Assembly: GCF_003634455.1 (NCBI RefSeq)
Contig: NZ_RBLC01000001.1
Location: forward strand, 558,001 to 622,000
Direction of reading: 5' to 3'
Length of the DNA stretch: 64,000 nucleotides
DNA from: Flavobacterium endophyticum
GTDB lineage: Bacteria; Bacteroidota; Bacteroidia; Flavobacteriales; Flavobacteriaceae
Position 1 is the stretch's first letter. Every line of letters starts with the position of its first letter. Positions 25,988 to 33,928 of the stretch are shown in pieces. Position numbers and translations under genes: made by a program. Below the pieces are notes generated by a model that saw only the letters and a program-made list of their open reading frames with translations, made no database searches and was not told the DNA's origin.

Positions 25988-27082
25988 ATGAAGATAAAAG
26001 AAATTATTTCGGTCCTAGAAACTATGGCGCCTTTAGCTTATGCAGAGGATTTTGACAATGTTGGATTACTTGTCGGAAATCAAGACGATAAAGCCACGGG
26101 AGTTTTGGTTTGCCATGATGCTTTAGAAAACGTAATCGAAGAAGCTATTTCAAAAAAATGCAATTTCGTTGTCTGTTTTCATCCGATTTTATTTTCGGGG
26201 CTGAAAAAAATTACCGGAAAAAATTATGTAGAACGTGCCGTCTTGAAAGCCATCAAAAATGATATTGCAATTTATGCCGTACATACAGCTTTAGACAATC
26301 ACCAAAATGGCGTGAATAAGATTTTTTGTGATGCTTTAGGACTGAAAAACACAAAGATATTAGTTCCTAAAGAAAATTTTATCCAAAAATTAATCACTTA
26401 TACGATTCCAGAAAATCACCAGAAATTACGAAATGCCTTATTTGACGCAGGCGCTGGAAATATCGGCAATTATGAAAACTGCAGCTTTAATTCGCAGGGA
26501 ATTGGCAGCTATCAAGGCAACGAGAATAGCAATCCCGAAATTGGTGAAAGAGGCGAATTTGTAGAAAATACAGAAATAAAAATAGAAGTCACTTTTGAAA
26601 AACACCTGCAAAGCAAGATTTTAAAAGCTTTATTTTCAAATCACGTTTATGAAGAAGTTGCCTACGAAATTTATGACTTGCAGAATTCCCATCAGAATAT
26701 AGGCTTAGGAATGGTCGGCGAACTAGAAATCGAAATGCCTGAGAAAGAGTTTTTAGAATTTGTAAAAACCAAGATGAAAGCCGAAGGAATCCGTCATTCC
26801 GAATACCTTGGAAAACCGATAAAAAAAGTAGCCGTGCTTGGCGGTTCGGGAAGTTTTGCAATTAAAAAGGCAATTCAGGCCGGAGCAGATGCTTTTTTGA
26901 CCGCAGATTTGAAATATCATCAGTTTTATGAGTCTGAAAATCAGCTACTTTTAGCAGATATAGGGCATTACGAAAGTGAACGCTATACAAAAAATTATAT
27001 AGTTGATTATCTTACGAAAAAAATTCCTAATTTTGCAATCATTTTATCAGAAGAAAATACAAATCCAGTTAAGTACTTATAG
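25988..27082 (+). CDS. Nif3-like dinuclear metal center protein (YqfO/DUF34 type)
   Basis: 364 residues. The N-terminal Nif3 half has the PLAYAEDFDNVGLLVG motif, a metal site at VVCFHPILFSG, and AVHTALDNHQNGVN. A middle insert (about 130-230) forms the PII/CutA-like domain of long YqfO proteins. The C-terminal half has FLTADLKYHQF and ADIGHYESER, which complete the metal site. Proposed activities (metal-dependent hydrolase, GTP cyclohydrolase-like) are not settled. ATG at 25988 is chosen; a start at 25952 would add a 12-residue leader without homology. A TATCTTTG element at 25892-25899 could be the -7 box. The zinc-ribbon-like gene follows after 3 bp, a pairing common in Bacteroidota. Confidence 0.93.
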   Translation: MKIKEIISVLETMAPLAYAEDFDNVGLLVGNQDDKATGVLVCHDALENVIEEAISKKCNFVVCFHPILFSGLKKITGKNYVERAVLKAIKNDIAIYAVHTALDNHQNGVNKIFCDALGLKNTKILVPKENFIQKLITYTIPENHQKLRNALFDAGAGNIGNYENCSFNSQGIGSYQGNENSNPEIGERGEFVENTEIKIEVTFEKHLQSKILKALFSNHVYEEVAYEIYDLQNSHQNIGLGMVGELEIEMPEKEFLEFVKTKMKAEGIRHSEYLGKPIKKVAVLGGSGSFAIKKAIQAGADAFLTADLKYHQFYESENQLLLADIGHYESERYTKNYIVDYLTKKIPNFAIILSEENTNPVKYL

Positions 27083-27085
27083 AAT

Positions 27086-27865
27086 ATGGCGACTACAAAA
27101 GAATTGAGTGTTGAAGACAAGTTAAGAGCGATTTATGATCTACAGTTAATCGACTCAAGAATTGACGAAATCAGAAATGTTAGAGGTGAATTGCCTTTGG
27201 AGGTGGAAGATTTGGAAGATGAAGTGGCTGGCTTGAGCACACGTCTTGACAAATTGAAAAACGATTTGGAAGTTATCGAAGAGCAGATTAAAGTAAAAAA
27301 GAATGCTATCGACGAACATAAAGAAGCCATCAAAAAATATACAAAACAGCAAGAAACTGTTCGTAACAACAGAGAATTCAACTCTTTGACTAAAGAAGTT
27401 GAGTTCCAAGAGCTAGAAATTCAATTGGCTGAAAAGCAGATTAAAGAAATGAAAGCTTCTATCGAGCACAAAAAGCAAGTGATTTCAGATTCTAAAGAAA
27501 AATTAGAAGCAAAATCGTCTCACTTAAAGCATAAAAAATCTGAATTAGACGCTATCATGTCTGAAACAGAAAAAGAAGAAACTTTCCTTTCTGAAAAATC
27601 AGCAGAATATGAAGCGCTGATTGAGGTAAGATTATTGCAAGCTTACAAAAGAATCAGAAGCAGTGTTCGCAACGGACTAGCTGTCGTTTCAATTGAAAGA
27701 GGTGCATCAGCAGGTTCTTTCTTTACGATTCCGCCACAAACACAAATGGAAATCGCTTCTCGTAAAAAAGTAATTACCGACGAGCATTCCGGAAGAATCT
27801 TAGTCGACGCAGCATTAGCTGATGAAGAAAAAGAAAAAATGGAGAAATTATTTTCAAAATTCTAG
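27086..27865 (+). CDS. Coiled-coil protein of the C4 zinc-ribbon (zf-RING_7) family with lost zinc ligands
   Basis: 259 residues. Residues about 20-185 form a long charged coiled-coil hairpin (LSTRLDKLKNDLEVIEEQIKV and so on). The last ~55 residues match the C4 zinc-ribbon domain in outline (GLAVVSIERG, then IPPQTQMEIASRKK and SGRILVD). At the positions where family members carry CxxC twice, this protein has SAGS and DEHS, so none of the four cysteines is present. The family (HP0958/CT398-like) includes proteins linked to RNA binding and flagellar or sigma-54 functions in other phyla; the role here is unknown. It is translationally close (3 bp) to the Nif3-like gene and ends at a strong terminator. 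Confidence 0.88.
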   Translation: MATTKELSVEDKLRAIYDLQLIDSRIDEIRNVRGELPLEVEDLEDEVAGLSTRLDKLKNDLEVIEEQIKVKKNAIDEHKEAIKKYTKQQETVRNNREFNSLTKEVEFQELEIQLAEKQIKEMKASIEHKKQVISDSKEKLEAKSSHLKHKKSELDAIMSETEKEETFLSEKSAEYEALIEVRLLQAYKRIRSSVRNGLAVVSIERGASAGSFFTIPPQTQMEIASRKKVITDEHSGRILVDAALADEEKEKMEKLFSKF

Positions 27866-27873
27866 ATATATTT

Positions 27874-27902
27874 AGTCCCGATAATCATCGGGACTTTTTT
27901 TT
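27874..27902 (+). terminator. Rho-independent terminator
   Basis: Perfect 9-bp arms AGTCCCGAT (27874-27882) and ATCGGGACT (27887-27895) with an AATC loop and a run of eight T that abuts the ATG of the next gene. Confidence 0.92.
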
Positions 27903-28775
27903 ATGAAAAAAATCAGCAACCTGCTTCTCGCTAAATCTATCGGATTATATATTAATCTCCTTAGCTATGTGTCGCCAAAAAAAGCGTCGCAATTGGCCTA
28001 TAAGTTTTTTAGCGAACCGAGAACAGGAAAGCTTTTTTCAGACCAGATGCCCGAAGTCTTAAAAAATGCCAAGACTGAAATTCTGGAGATGAGAGAACAT
28101 CAATTCCCTGTCTATATCTGGGAAGGCAATGACACATATGTCCTTTTAGTCCATGGCTGGGAAAGCAATGCTTCTCGTTGGGAAAATTTCCTTCCCTACC
28201 TAAAACAATCAGGATGTTCCATTATTGCGTTAGATGCTCCAGCTCACGGCTTATCTTCGGGAAGGGAGTTCAACGTTCCGAGATATGCTGAATTTGTAGA
28301 TGTCGTTGTCGAAAAATACAAGCCGCAGTTTTTAATCGGCCATTCTATGGGAGGCGCCACTTCTTTATACTACCAGCATCTTTACCAAAATAAGGCAATT
28401 GAAAAGATGGTCCTCTTAGGCGCTCCGTCTGACTTACAGACTTTAGTCCTAAATTATGCAAAGCTATTAAGCTTGAATATGAAAACTATCAGCATGATCG
28501 AAAATCATTTTCTAGAGCATTTCAAAATCAAGGTAGAAGAATTTTCTGGAAAGATATTTGGTTCCAGAATAAAAGTAAAAGGCTTGATCGCCCATGATAT
28601 CGATGATGATGTAGTTTCTTTTGAAGAAGCTAAAAAGATAGTAAGTTCATGGAAAGAAGCTACCTTTATTGAAACCCGCGGCTTAGGCCATAGCATGCAC
28701 GACGATATCTTATACAAGAAGATTTGTTCCTTTTTATTCGAAGGAAATTATATGGATAACAAAAGAGCATCGTAA
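27903..28775 (+). CDS. Alpha/beta hydrolase
   Basis: 290 residues. The oxyanion-hole motif LVHGWESNASRW is near residue 82; the nucleophile elbow is IGHSMGGATSLYY (Ser about residue 151); the acid is in AHDIDDDVV; and the catalytic His is in GLGHSMHDD. This is a canonical serine-hydrolase triad, probably an esterase or lipase-like enzyme, substrate unknown. There is no signal peptide, so it is cytoplasmic or membrane-associated. The start lies immediately after the T-tract of the preceding terminator, leaving almost no room for a promoter, so expression probably depends on read-through. Its TAA lies in the loop of the next terminator. Confidence 0.9.
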   Translation: MKKISNLLLAKSIGLYINLLSYVSPKKASQLAYKFFSEPRTGKLFSDQMPEVLKNAKTEILEMREHQFPVYIWEGNDTYVLLVHGWESNASRWENFLPYLKQSGCSIIALDAPAHGLSSGREFNVPRYAEFVDVVVEKYKPQFLIGHSMGGATSLYYQHLYQNKAIEKMVLLGAPSDLQTLVLNYAKLLSLNMKTISMIENHFLEHFKIKVEEFSGKIFGSRIKVKGLIAHDIDDDVVSFEEAKKIVSSWKEATFIETRGLGHSMHDDILYKKICSFLFEGNYMDNKRAS

Positions 28776-28789
28776 TCGATGCTCTTTTT
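28761..28789. terminator. Bidirectional terminator containing the hydrolase stop codon
   Basis: 12-bp perfect arms (28761-28772 and 28777-28788, core AGAGCATCG/CGATGCTCT). The four-base loop TAAT contains the TAA of the plus-strand hydrolase. A/T runs on both sides serve both convergent genes. Confidence 0.88.
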
Positions 28790-28791
28790 AG

Positions 28792-30453
28792 TTATTTCTT
28801 AATGATCTTTTTGGTTTCTGACCTATTTCCGTCTACGACCTTCACAAAGTACAATCCTTGAGAAAAAGAACTCAAATCGATTGCATTATCTTCAGAGATT
28901 GCAGCTCCATAAATGCGTTGCCCTACAGCATTACAAATCTCAACTCTTGCGTCTGCAGATAAGTCTTTTGTCTTGATCGTCAGCCTATCTGTTGCTGGAT
29001 TCGGATATACAATAAACTCCAACCCGCTAACCTCATCCACACTTAAAAACTCACTCTGCACTTGAAGAATAGCTGCCTGCATGTTAGGAATTGGTCCGAT
29101 ATTACCACCTGTTCCTTGTGGTATTCCAGTAGATTGAAGAAGATTCCTCATTTGTATAGGCGTCATGTAGTTGCCCGTGAGGCTATGGTAATACGATTGC
29201 AACACGATTGCGCAAGAAGCGACTATTGGCGTTGCCGAACTCGTCCCAGAAAAATTAGTATAGTATTGGTTGAAATCGCCACCAATCTGTTGGGCGTCTC
29301 CATAACCAGATGCAAAAACGCCAGTTCCCCAAGCATGCACATCTACCCTAGCACCATAGGTACTAAAAGAAAGCTTGTTATGATTGATGGTATTATCACC
29401 AGCTCCGACCATAATGGCACCGCTGTTTCCTCTGTTTCTATAATTCAGGTAAGGTGCCGAATCTAAATTTTCCGCTCCGTTTCCTGCTGCTGCTACAATT
29501 ATTATCCCTGCATCGGTTGCCGCTTTGGTTAGATCCCAAACTGCACCCACATATTCGGCTGGACCGTAGTTTCCTTGAGCTCCGGTTGCCTGCATTTCAT
29601 AAATCAAAATATCCCCAGCGGCTGAATTAGCGATAGCCTGAGTAACTGCTGCAACGCGATTGTAGCCTGATGTCTGCCACTCAGGAGCCAACATCATTTG
29701 TGCTGCTCCATAAGCCATTCCAGAAATACCATAAGCACCTTTGTCGCCATAAACAATTCCAAAAACGGCGGTACCATGTTCTGAATAACTTGTCGTCACA
29801 CTAGATGAAATGTTCATTCCTGGTGCTAATATTACATTTCTTTCGTTAAGATCTTCGTGCTCACTATTAAAACCGTATTCGACATCACGAATTCTGATAC
29901 CAGCACCAGTCAGGTTTAATCCCCATGCATATGTCATGTTTACTCCCGGATTAGGCTGGATATAAGTCTGGTTTACTTCAAAATTAGGAGTTGTTGGCGG
30001 AATATCAGCAGGCGGCTGTATAGGCTCCAAGGAACTCAACGAGCAATATTCAACTTCCGGAAATTCTTCTAATTTTTTTGCTAGCGTAAGCAACCTATCG
30101 TTTGTAGGATTATTAATTTTTATCTTAAGTATGTTTCGCAGTTTTGCAACCGAATGCCCTTTGCCTGTCAATTCGATAGCTTTCTGTTCTAATTCATCAA
30201 GCTTTTCATCAGAAATTTCTATTCCTTTTTCTAGAACTAGGCCATATTCTTGCTGCAGCGCCTTAAAACCTGGGATTGATTGCGCTACCGAATTATATGA
30301 TGCTTCATCAAAATGCAATGATGTATCAAACGAAACATACAGCTCGTGCGCATTACTGCCTTTTTCTAAGGCAAAATCTCCTTTCCTGTTTTGTCCGTAG
30401 GAAGCTACTATCGAAAGCAGGATCAAATGTATAATCAAGGTAATTTTTTTCAA
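28792..30453 (-). CDS. Secreted S8-family (subtilisin-like) peptidase with T9SS type A domain
   Basis: 553 residues, with a TTG start at 30453 chosen because the signal peptide (MKKITLIIHLILLSIVASYG) begins there. Residues about 21-170 are a pro-region. The catalytic triad is Asp190 (IRDVEYGF), His226 (SEHGTAVFG) and Ser405 (FSGTSSATP); AAGNG supplies the oxyanion Asn. The Asp motif departs from the usual DTG/DSG form. The last ~75 residues are a T9SS type A sorting domain (FIVYPNPATDRLTI, then GLYFVKV). The protein is probably exported and surface-bound or released as a protease. It is convergent with the hydrolase gene and shares its terminator. Confidence 0.93.
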   Translation of the reverse strand: MKKITLIIHLILLSIVASYGQNRKGDFALEKGSNAHELYVSFDTSLHFDEASYNSVAQSIPGFKALQQEYGLVLEKGIEISDEKLDELEQKAIELTGKGHSVAKLRNILKIKINNPTNDRLLTLAKKLEEFPEVEYCSLSSLEPIQPPADIPPTTPNFEVNQTYIQPNPGVNMTYAWGLNLTGAGIRIRDVEYGFNSEHEDLNERNVILAPGMNISSSVTTSYSEHGTAVFGIVYGDKGAYGISGMAYGAAQMMLAPEWQTSGYNRVAAVTQAIANSAAGDILIYEMQATGAQGNYGPAEYVGAVWDLTKAATDAGIIIVAAAGNGAENLDSAPYLNYRNRGNSGAIMVGAGDNTINHNKLSFSTYGARVDVHAWGTGVFASGYGDAQQIGGDFNQYYTNFSGTSSATPIVASCAIVLQSYYHSLTGNYMTPIQMRNLLQSTGIPQGTGGNIGPIPNMQAAILQVQSEFLSVDEVSGLEFIVYPNPATDRLTIKTKDLSADARVEICNAVGQRIYGAAISEDNAIDLSSFSQGLYFVKVVDGNRSETKKIIKK

Positions 30454-30612
30454 AATAATAAGCTTAATTGATTAGTACTCTAAATTTGGTGCAAGATATA
30501 TAATTTTAAGACACGCAGTTTTGGCTCGCGTTAATATTTAGTTGTTTTAAAGCAGCTTATATAAATTTTCTTGATGTTTTTCTAAAATACAAATTAACCC
30601 TACCTTTGCCCT

Positions 30613-31440
30613 ATGGAAGAAAATCTCAAGCGACTCAATAAATTCATAGGCGAAACGGGCTATTGTTCCCGCCGTGAAGCCGACAAGCTTATCGACGAAG
30701 GCCGTGTTAGCATCAATGGAAATGTAGCAGAAATGGGAACAAAGGTTTCTACAGAAGATGAAATTCGTATTGATGGCAAGCTGATTGTCAAAAAAAGAGA
30801 CAAGCCGGTATATCTTGCTTTTAACAAGCCTGTAGGTATAGAATGTACGACCAACTTGGAAGTCAAAAACAATATTGTCGACTATATCAATTATCCGAAA
30901 AGAATTTTCCCTATCGGACGTCTGGACAAAGCCAGCGAAGGCTTGATTTTCATGACAAATGATGGCGATATCGTCAATAAAATTCTGAGAGCCCGCAACA
31001 ACCACGAGAAAGAATATACGGTAACCGTCAACAGACCCATCACCGACCGCTTTATCGAAAGAATGAGCAACGGTGTTCCTATCTTAGATACAGTGACTCG
31101 AAAATGCAAGGTCGAACAAGTCAGCAAATATATTTTCAAGATTATCCTAATGCAGGGACTGAACCGACAGATTCGAAGAATGTGCGAATATTTAGGTTAT
31201 GAGGTTACCGCCCTGAAGCGTATCCGAATCATCAACATTTCTTTAGATGTTCCAGTAGGCCGATACCGAGATTTGACCGATAGCGAAATCAAAGAACTGA
31301 ATCAGTTAATAGAACCTTCAAGCAAGACAGAGGAAGCCAGCCTTCCAAAACCGGAACCGAGGCGTCCGCAGCAGCAAAGGGTTATCCGAAAAATTCCGCC
31401 AAGAAATAACGATAATAGGAATTTTAGAAATGACAAATAA
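30613..31440 (+). CDS. rluF: 23S rRNA pseudouridine(2604) synthase RluF
   Basis: 275 residues. An N-terminal S4 RNA-binding domain (RLNKFIGETGYCSRREAD) is followed by the RsuA/RluB-type catalytic domain with the Asp motif FPIGRLDKASEGLIF. The GLNRQIRRMCEYLGY and RIRIINISLD segments match RluF more closely than RluB. A basic, Pro/Arg/Asn-rich tail of about 45 residues follows and is probably disordered. A TACCTTTG -7-type element at 30601-30608 ends only 4 bp before the ATG, so the mRNA may be leaderless or nearly so. Confidence 0.93.
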   Translation: MEENLKRLNKFIGETGYCSRREADKLIDEGRVSINGNVAEMGTKVSTEDEIRIDGKLIVKKRDKPVYLAFNKPVGIECTTNLEVKNNIVDYINYPKRIFPIGRLDKASEGLIFMTNDGDIVNKILRARNNHEKEYTVTVNRPITDRFIERMSNGVPILDTVTRKCKVEQVSKYIFKIILMQGLNRQIRRMCEYLGYEVTALKRIRIINISLDVPVGRYRDLTDSEIKELNQLIEPSSKTEEASLPKPEPRRPQQQRVIRKIPPRNNDNRNFRNDK

Positions 31441-31444
31441 AACA

Positions 31445-31475
31445 AAACCCAAGACTTTCATCTTGGGTTTCTTTT
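31445..31475. terminator. Bidirectional terminator between rluF and folD
   Basis: Perfect 10-bp arms AAACCCAAGA (31445-31454) and TCTTGGGTTT (31461-31470) with T-rich flanks on both strands. Confidence 0.9.
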
Positions 31476-31480
31476 TAAAT

Positions 31481-32362
31481 TTAGTTTTTTAAACGTTTCT
31501 GTTCGCGTGCCAGAAGCGTATTTTTAAGCAACATGGCAATCGTCATCGGACCGACACCGCCTGGAACAGGCGTTATAAAAGAGGCTTTTTTGCTTACGAA
31601 TTCAAAATCAACATCGCCTGTGATTCGGTATCCTTTTTCACTTTCGTCAGCAACTCGGGTAATTCCGACATCGATAACAACTGCATCATCTTTCACCATT
31701 TCTGCTTTCAGGTAATTCGGTACACCTAGCGCTGTGATGATGATATCTGCCTGAGTCGTAATCTGAGCAATATTTTTGGTATAGCTGTGCGTTAATGTAA
31801 CTGTTGAATTTCCAGGAAAACCTTTACGTCCCATCAAAATACTCATCGGTCTGCCGACAATGTGGCTTCTTCCGATAACAACCGTATGTTTTCCTTTGGT
31901 TTCTACACCGTATCTTTCTAATAATTCTAGGATTCCGAAAGGCGTCGCAGGAATAAACGTTGTCATATCCAAGGCCATCTTTCCGAAATTCTCTGGATGG
32001 AATCCGTCTACATCTTTGCTAGGATCAATCGCCATCAATACTTTCTGCGTATCAATCTGTTCTGGCAAAGGCAATTGGACAATAAATCCGTCGATGTTAT
32101 CGTCTTCATTCAATTGCTTGATTTTTTTAAGCAGTTCGGTTTCAGAAGTCGTGCTTGGCATCTTCACCAATGTCGACTCGAAGCCTACTCTTTCGCAAGC
32201 TTTTACTTTGCTTCCAACATACGTCAAGCTCGCACCATCGTTCCCCACGATAACCGCGGCCAGATGAGGCACTTTCTCGCCGTTGTCTTTCATCTTTTGG
32301 ACTTCGGCAGTGATTTCGTTCTTGATGTCGTCAGAAATTTTTTTTCCGTCTAGTAGTTGCAT
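31481..32362 (-). CDS. folD: Methylenetetrahydrofolate dehydrogenase/cyclohydrolase
   Basis: Bifunctional one-carbon enzyme interconverting 5,10-methylene-, methenyl- and 10-formyl-tetrahydrofolate. The catalytic Tyr-x3-Lys is in TYVGSKVKACERVG, and FIVQLPLPEQID and DVDGFHPENFG follow. The NADP-binding GRSHIVGRPMSILM and the C-terminal TPVPGGVGPMTIAMLL are intact. Length 293 aa is normal. It lies downstream of ffh on the same strand with an 81-bp gap. Confidence 0.98.
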   Translation of the reverse strand: MQLLDGKKISDDIKNEITAEVQKMKDNGEKVPHLAAVIVGNDGASLTYVGSKVKACERVGFESTLVKMPSTTSETELLKKIKQLNEDDNIDGFIVQLPLPEQIDTQKVLMAIDPSKDVDGFHPENFGKMALDMTTFIPATPFGILELLERYGVETKGKHTVVIGRSHIVGRPMSILMGRKGFPGNSTVTLTHSYTKNIAQITTQADIIITALGVPNYLKAEMVKDDAVVIDVGITRVADESEKGYRITGDVDFEFVSKKASFITPVPGGVGPMTIAMLLKNTLLAREQKRLKN

Positions 32363-32443
32363 TCTTTTGTAGTTAGTGTTGTTTATGAAAATTTTTAGGG
32401 CTTAAAATTTCAGCTTGAAACTTTAAGCCCTAACAGTATTTTA

Positions 32444-33781
32444 TTATCTCATTCCTTTCATGCCGCCCATCATTCTCATGAGGTTCTTGCCGCCACCGCC
32501 TTGCATCATCTTCATCATCTTGCTCATCTGGTCAAACTGCTTCATAAGCTGGTTGACTTGCTGGATATCGGTTCCAGAGCCTTTTGCAATACGGTTTTTT
32601 CTTTTGAGATCGATAATCGCAGGCTTGCTTCTTTCTGTTGGAGTCATCGAGTGGATGATGGCTTCGATATGCTTAAAGGCATCGTCTTCGATCTCAACAT
32701 CTTTTAATGCTTTTCCTGCACCGGGAATCATCCCGACCAAGTCTTTCATATTACCCATCTTTTTCACTTGCTGGATCTGCGTCAAGAAATCGTCGAAACC
32801 AAATTCGTTTTTGGCAATCTTCTTTTGCAGCTTTCTTGCTTCTTCTTCGTCGAATTGCTCTTGGGCTCTTTCTACCAAAGACACAACGTCTCCCATTCCC
32901 AAGATTCTTTCGGCCATACGATTTGGATAGAATACATCGATAGCATCCATCTTTTCGCCAGTACCGATAAACTTGATCGGCTTGTTTACGACCGATTTAA
33001 TAGAAATTGCTGCTCCACCGCGCGTATCACCGTCTAATTTGGTAAGGATAACTCCGTCAAAATTCAATCTGTCGTTGAAGGCTTTTGCTGTGTTGACAGC
33101 ATCCTGTCCCGTCATCGAATCGACAACGAACAGTGTTTCTTGTGGCTGAATCGCTTTATGGACATTGGCGATTTCGGCCATCATTTCTTCATCGACAGCC
33201 AAACGACCCGCTGTATCGACAATGACTACGTTAAATCCATTTGATTTTGCATGCTTAATGGCATTTTGCGCAATTTCGACCGGATTTTTATTTTCTGGCT
33301 CAGAATATACTTCTACGCCAATCTGTTCGCCGACAACGTGCAACTGATTAATCGCCGCAGGACGGTAGATATCACAGGCAACCAACAAAGGTTTTTTATT
33401 TTTCTTTGTCTTAAGATAATTTGCTAATTTTCCAGAGAAAGTCGTTTTTCCAGAACCTTGAAGACCAGACATCAAGATTACGGTCGGGTTTCCAGAAAGA
33501 TTGACTCCAGCTGCATCGCCACCCATCAATTCGGTCAATTCATCCTTAACCAACTTTACCAAAAGCTGTCCCGGTTGTAACGTTGTCAAAACGTCCTGAC
33601 CAATTGCTTTTTCTTTTACTTTGGTCGTAAATTCTTTAGCAATCTTAAAGTTGACATCGGCATCCAGCAAAGCGCGGCGTACTTCTTTTAAAGTATCGGC
33701 AACGTTAACTTCGGTGATTTTTCCGTGTCCTTTTAGTATATGAAAGGCTTTGTCTAATTTATCGCTTAAATTATCAAACAT
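32444..33781 (-). CDS. ffh: Signal recognition particle protein Ffh
   Basis: GTPase that binds signal sequences on ribosomes and docks with FtsY to deliver membrane proteins. An N-domain helical bundle precedes the G domain: SGLQGSGKTTFSGKLA (P-loop), DTAGRLAVDEEMM, TKLDGDTRGGAA. The M domain ends in a methionine-rich stretch (MKMMQGGGGKNLMRMMGG) that lines the signal-binding groove and includes the SRP RNA-binding helix region. Length 445 aa is standard. A promoter (33804-33833) lies directly upstream. No SRP RNA gene was noticed nearby. Confidence 0.98.
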   Translation of the reverse strand: MFDNLSDKLDKAFHILKGHGKITEVNVADTLKEVRRALLDADVNFKIAKEFTTKVKEKAIGQDVLTTLQPGQLLVKLVKDELTELMGGDAAGVNLSGNPTVILMSGLQGSGKTTFSGKLANYLKTKKNKKPLLVACDIYRPAAINQLHVVGEQIGVEVYSEPENKNPVEIAQNAIKHAKSNGFNVVIVDTAGRLAVDEEMMAEIANVHKAIQPQETLFVVDSMTGQDAVNTAKAFNDRLNFDGVILTKLDGDTRGGAAISIKSVVNKPIKFIGTGEKMDAIDVFYPNRMAERILGMGDVVSLVERAQEQFDEEEARKLQKKIAKNEFGFDDFLTQIQQVKKMGNMKDLVGMIPGAGKALKDVEIEDDAFKHIEAIIHSMTPTERSKPAIIDLKRKNRIAKGSGTDIQQVNQLMKQFDQMSKMMKMMQGGGGKNLMRMMGGMKGMR

Positions 33782-33803
33782 AATGATTTTCTTTATTGAG
33801 GTG

Positions 33804-33833
33804 CAAAGATAAGAGAAAGACGGTAAGTATCAA
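33804..33833 (-). promoter_or_regulatory. Promoter of ffh
   Basis: On the minus strand: TTG (33831-33833), 19-bp spacer, TATCTTTG (33804-33811), matching the Bacteroidota consensus. The -33 element lies in a stretch of CAAAGAG-type word repeats. Confidence 0.65.
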
Positions 33834-33880
33834 AGAGCCAAAGAGGCAAAGTTATAGCACAGCAACTTCTATAGCCAAAA

Positions 33881-33906
33881 TAAGAAAACCAGGCATTGCT
33901 GCCTGG
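33881..33906 (-). terminator. Terminator of the LamG lipoprotein gene
   Basis: Arms CCAGGCA (33889-33895) and TGCCTGG (33900-33906), followed on the minus strand by TTTTCTTATTTT. Confidence 0.75.
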
Positions 33907-33928
33907 CCTTTCACTTAACTAAACTAAA

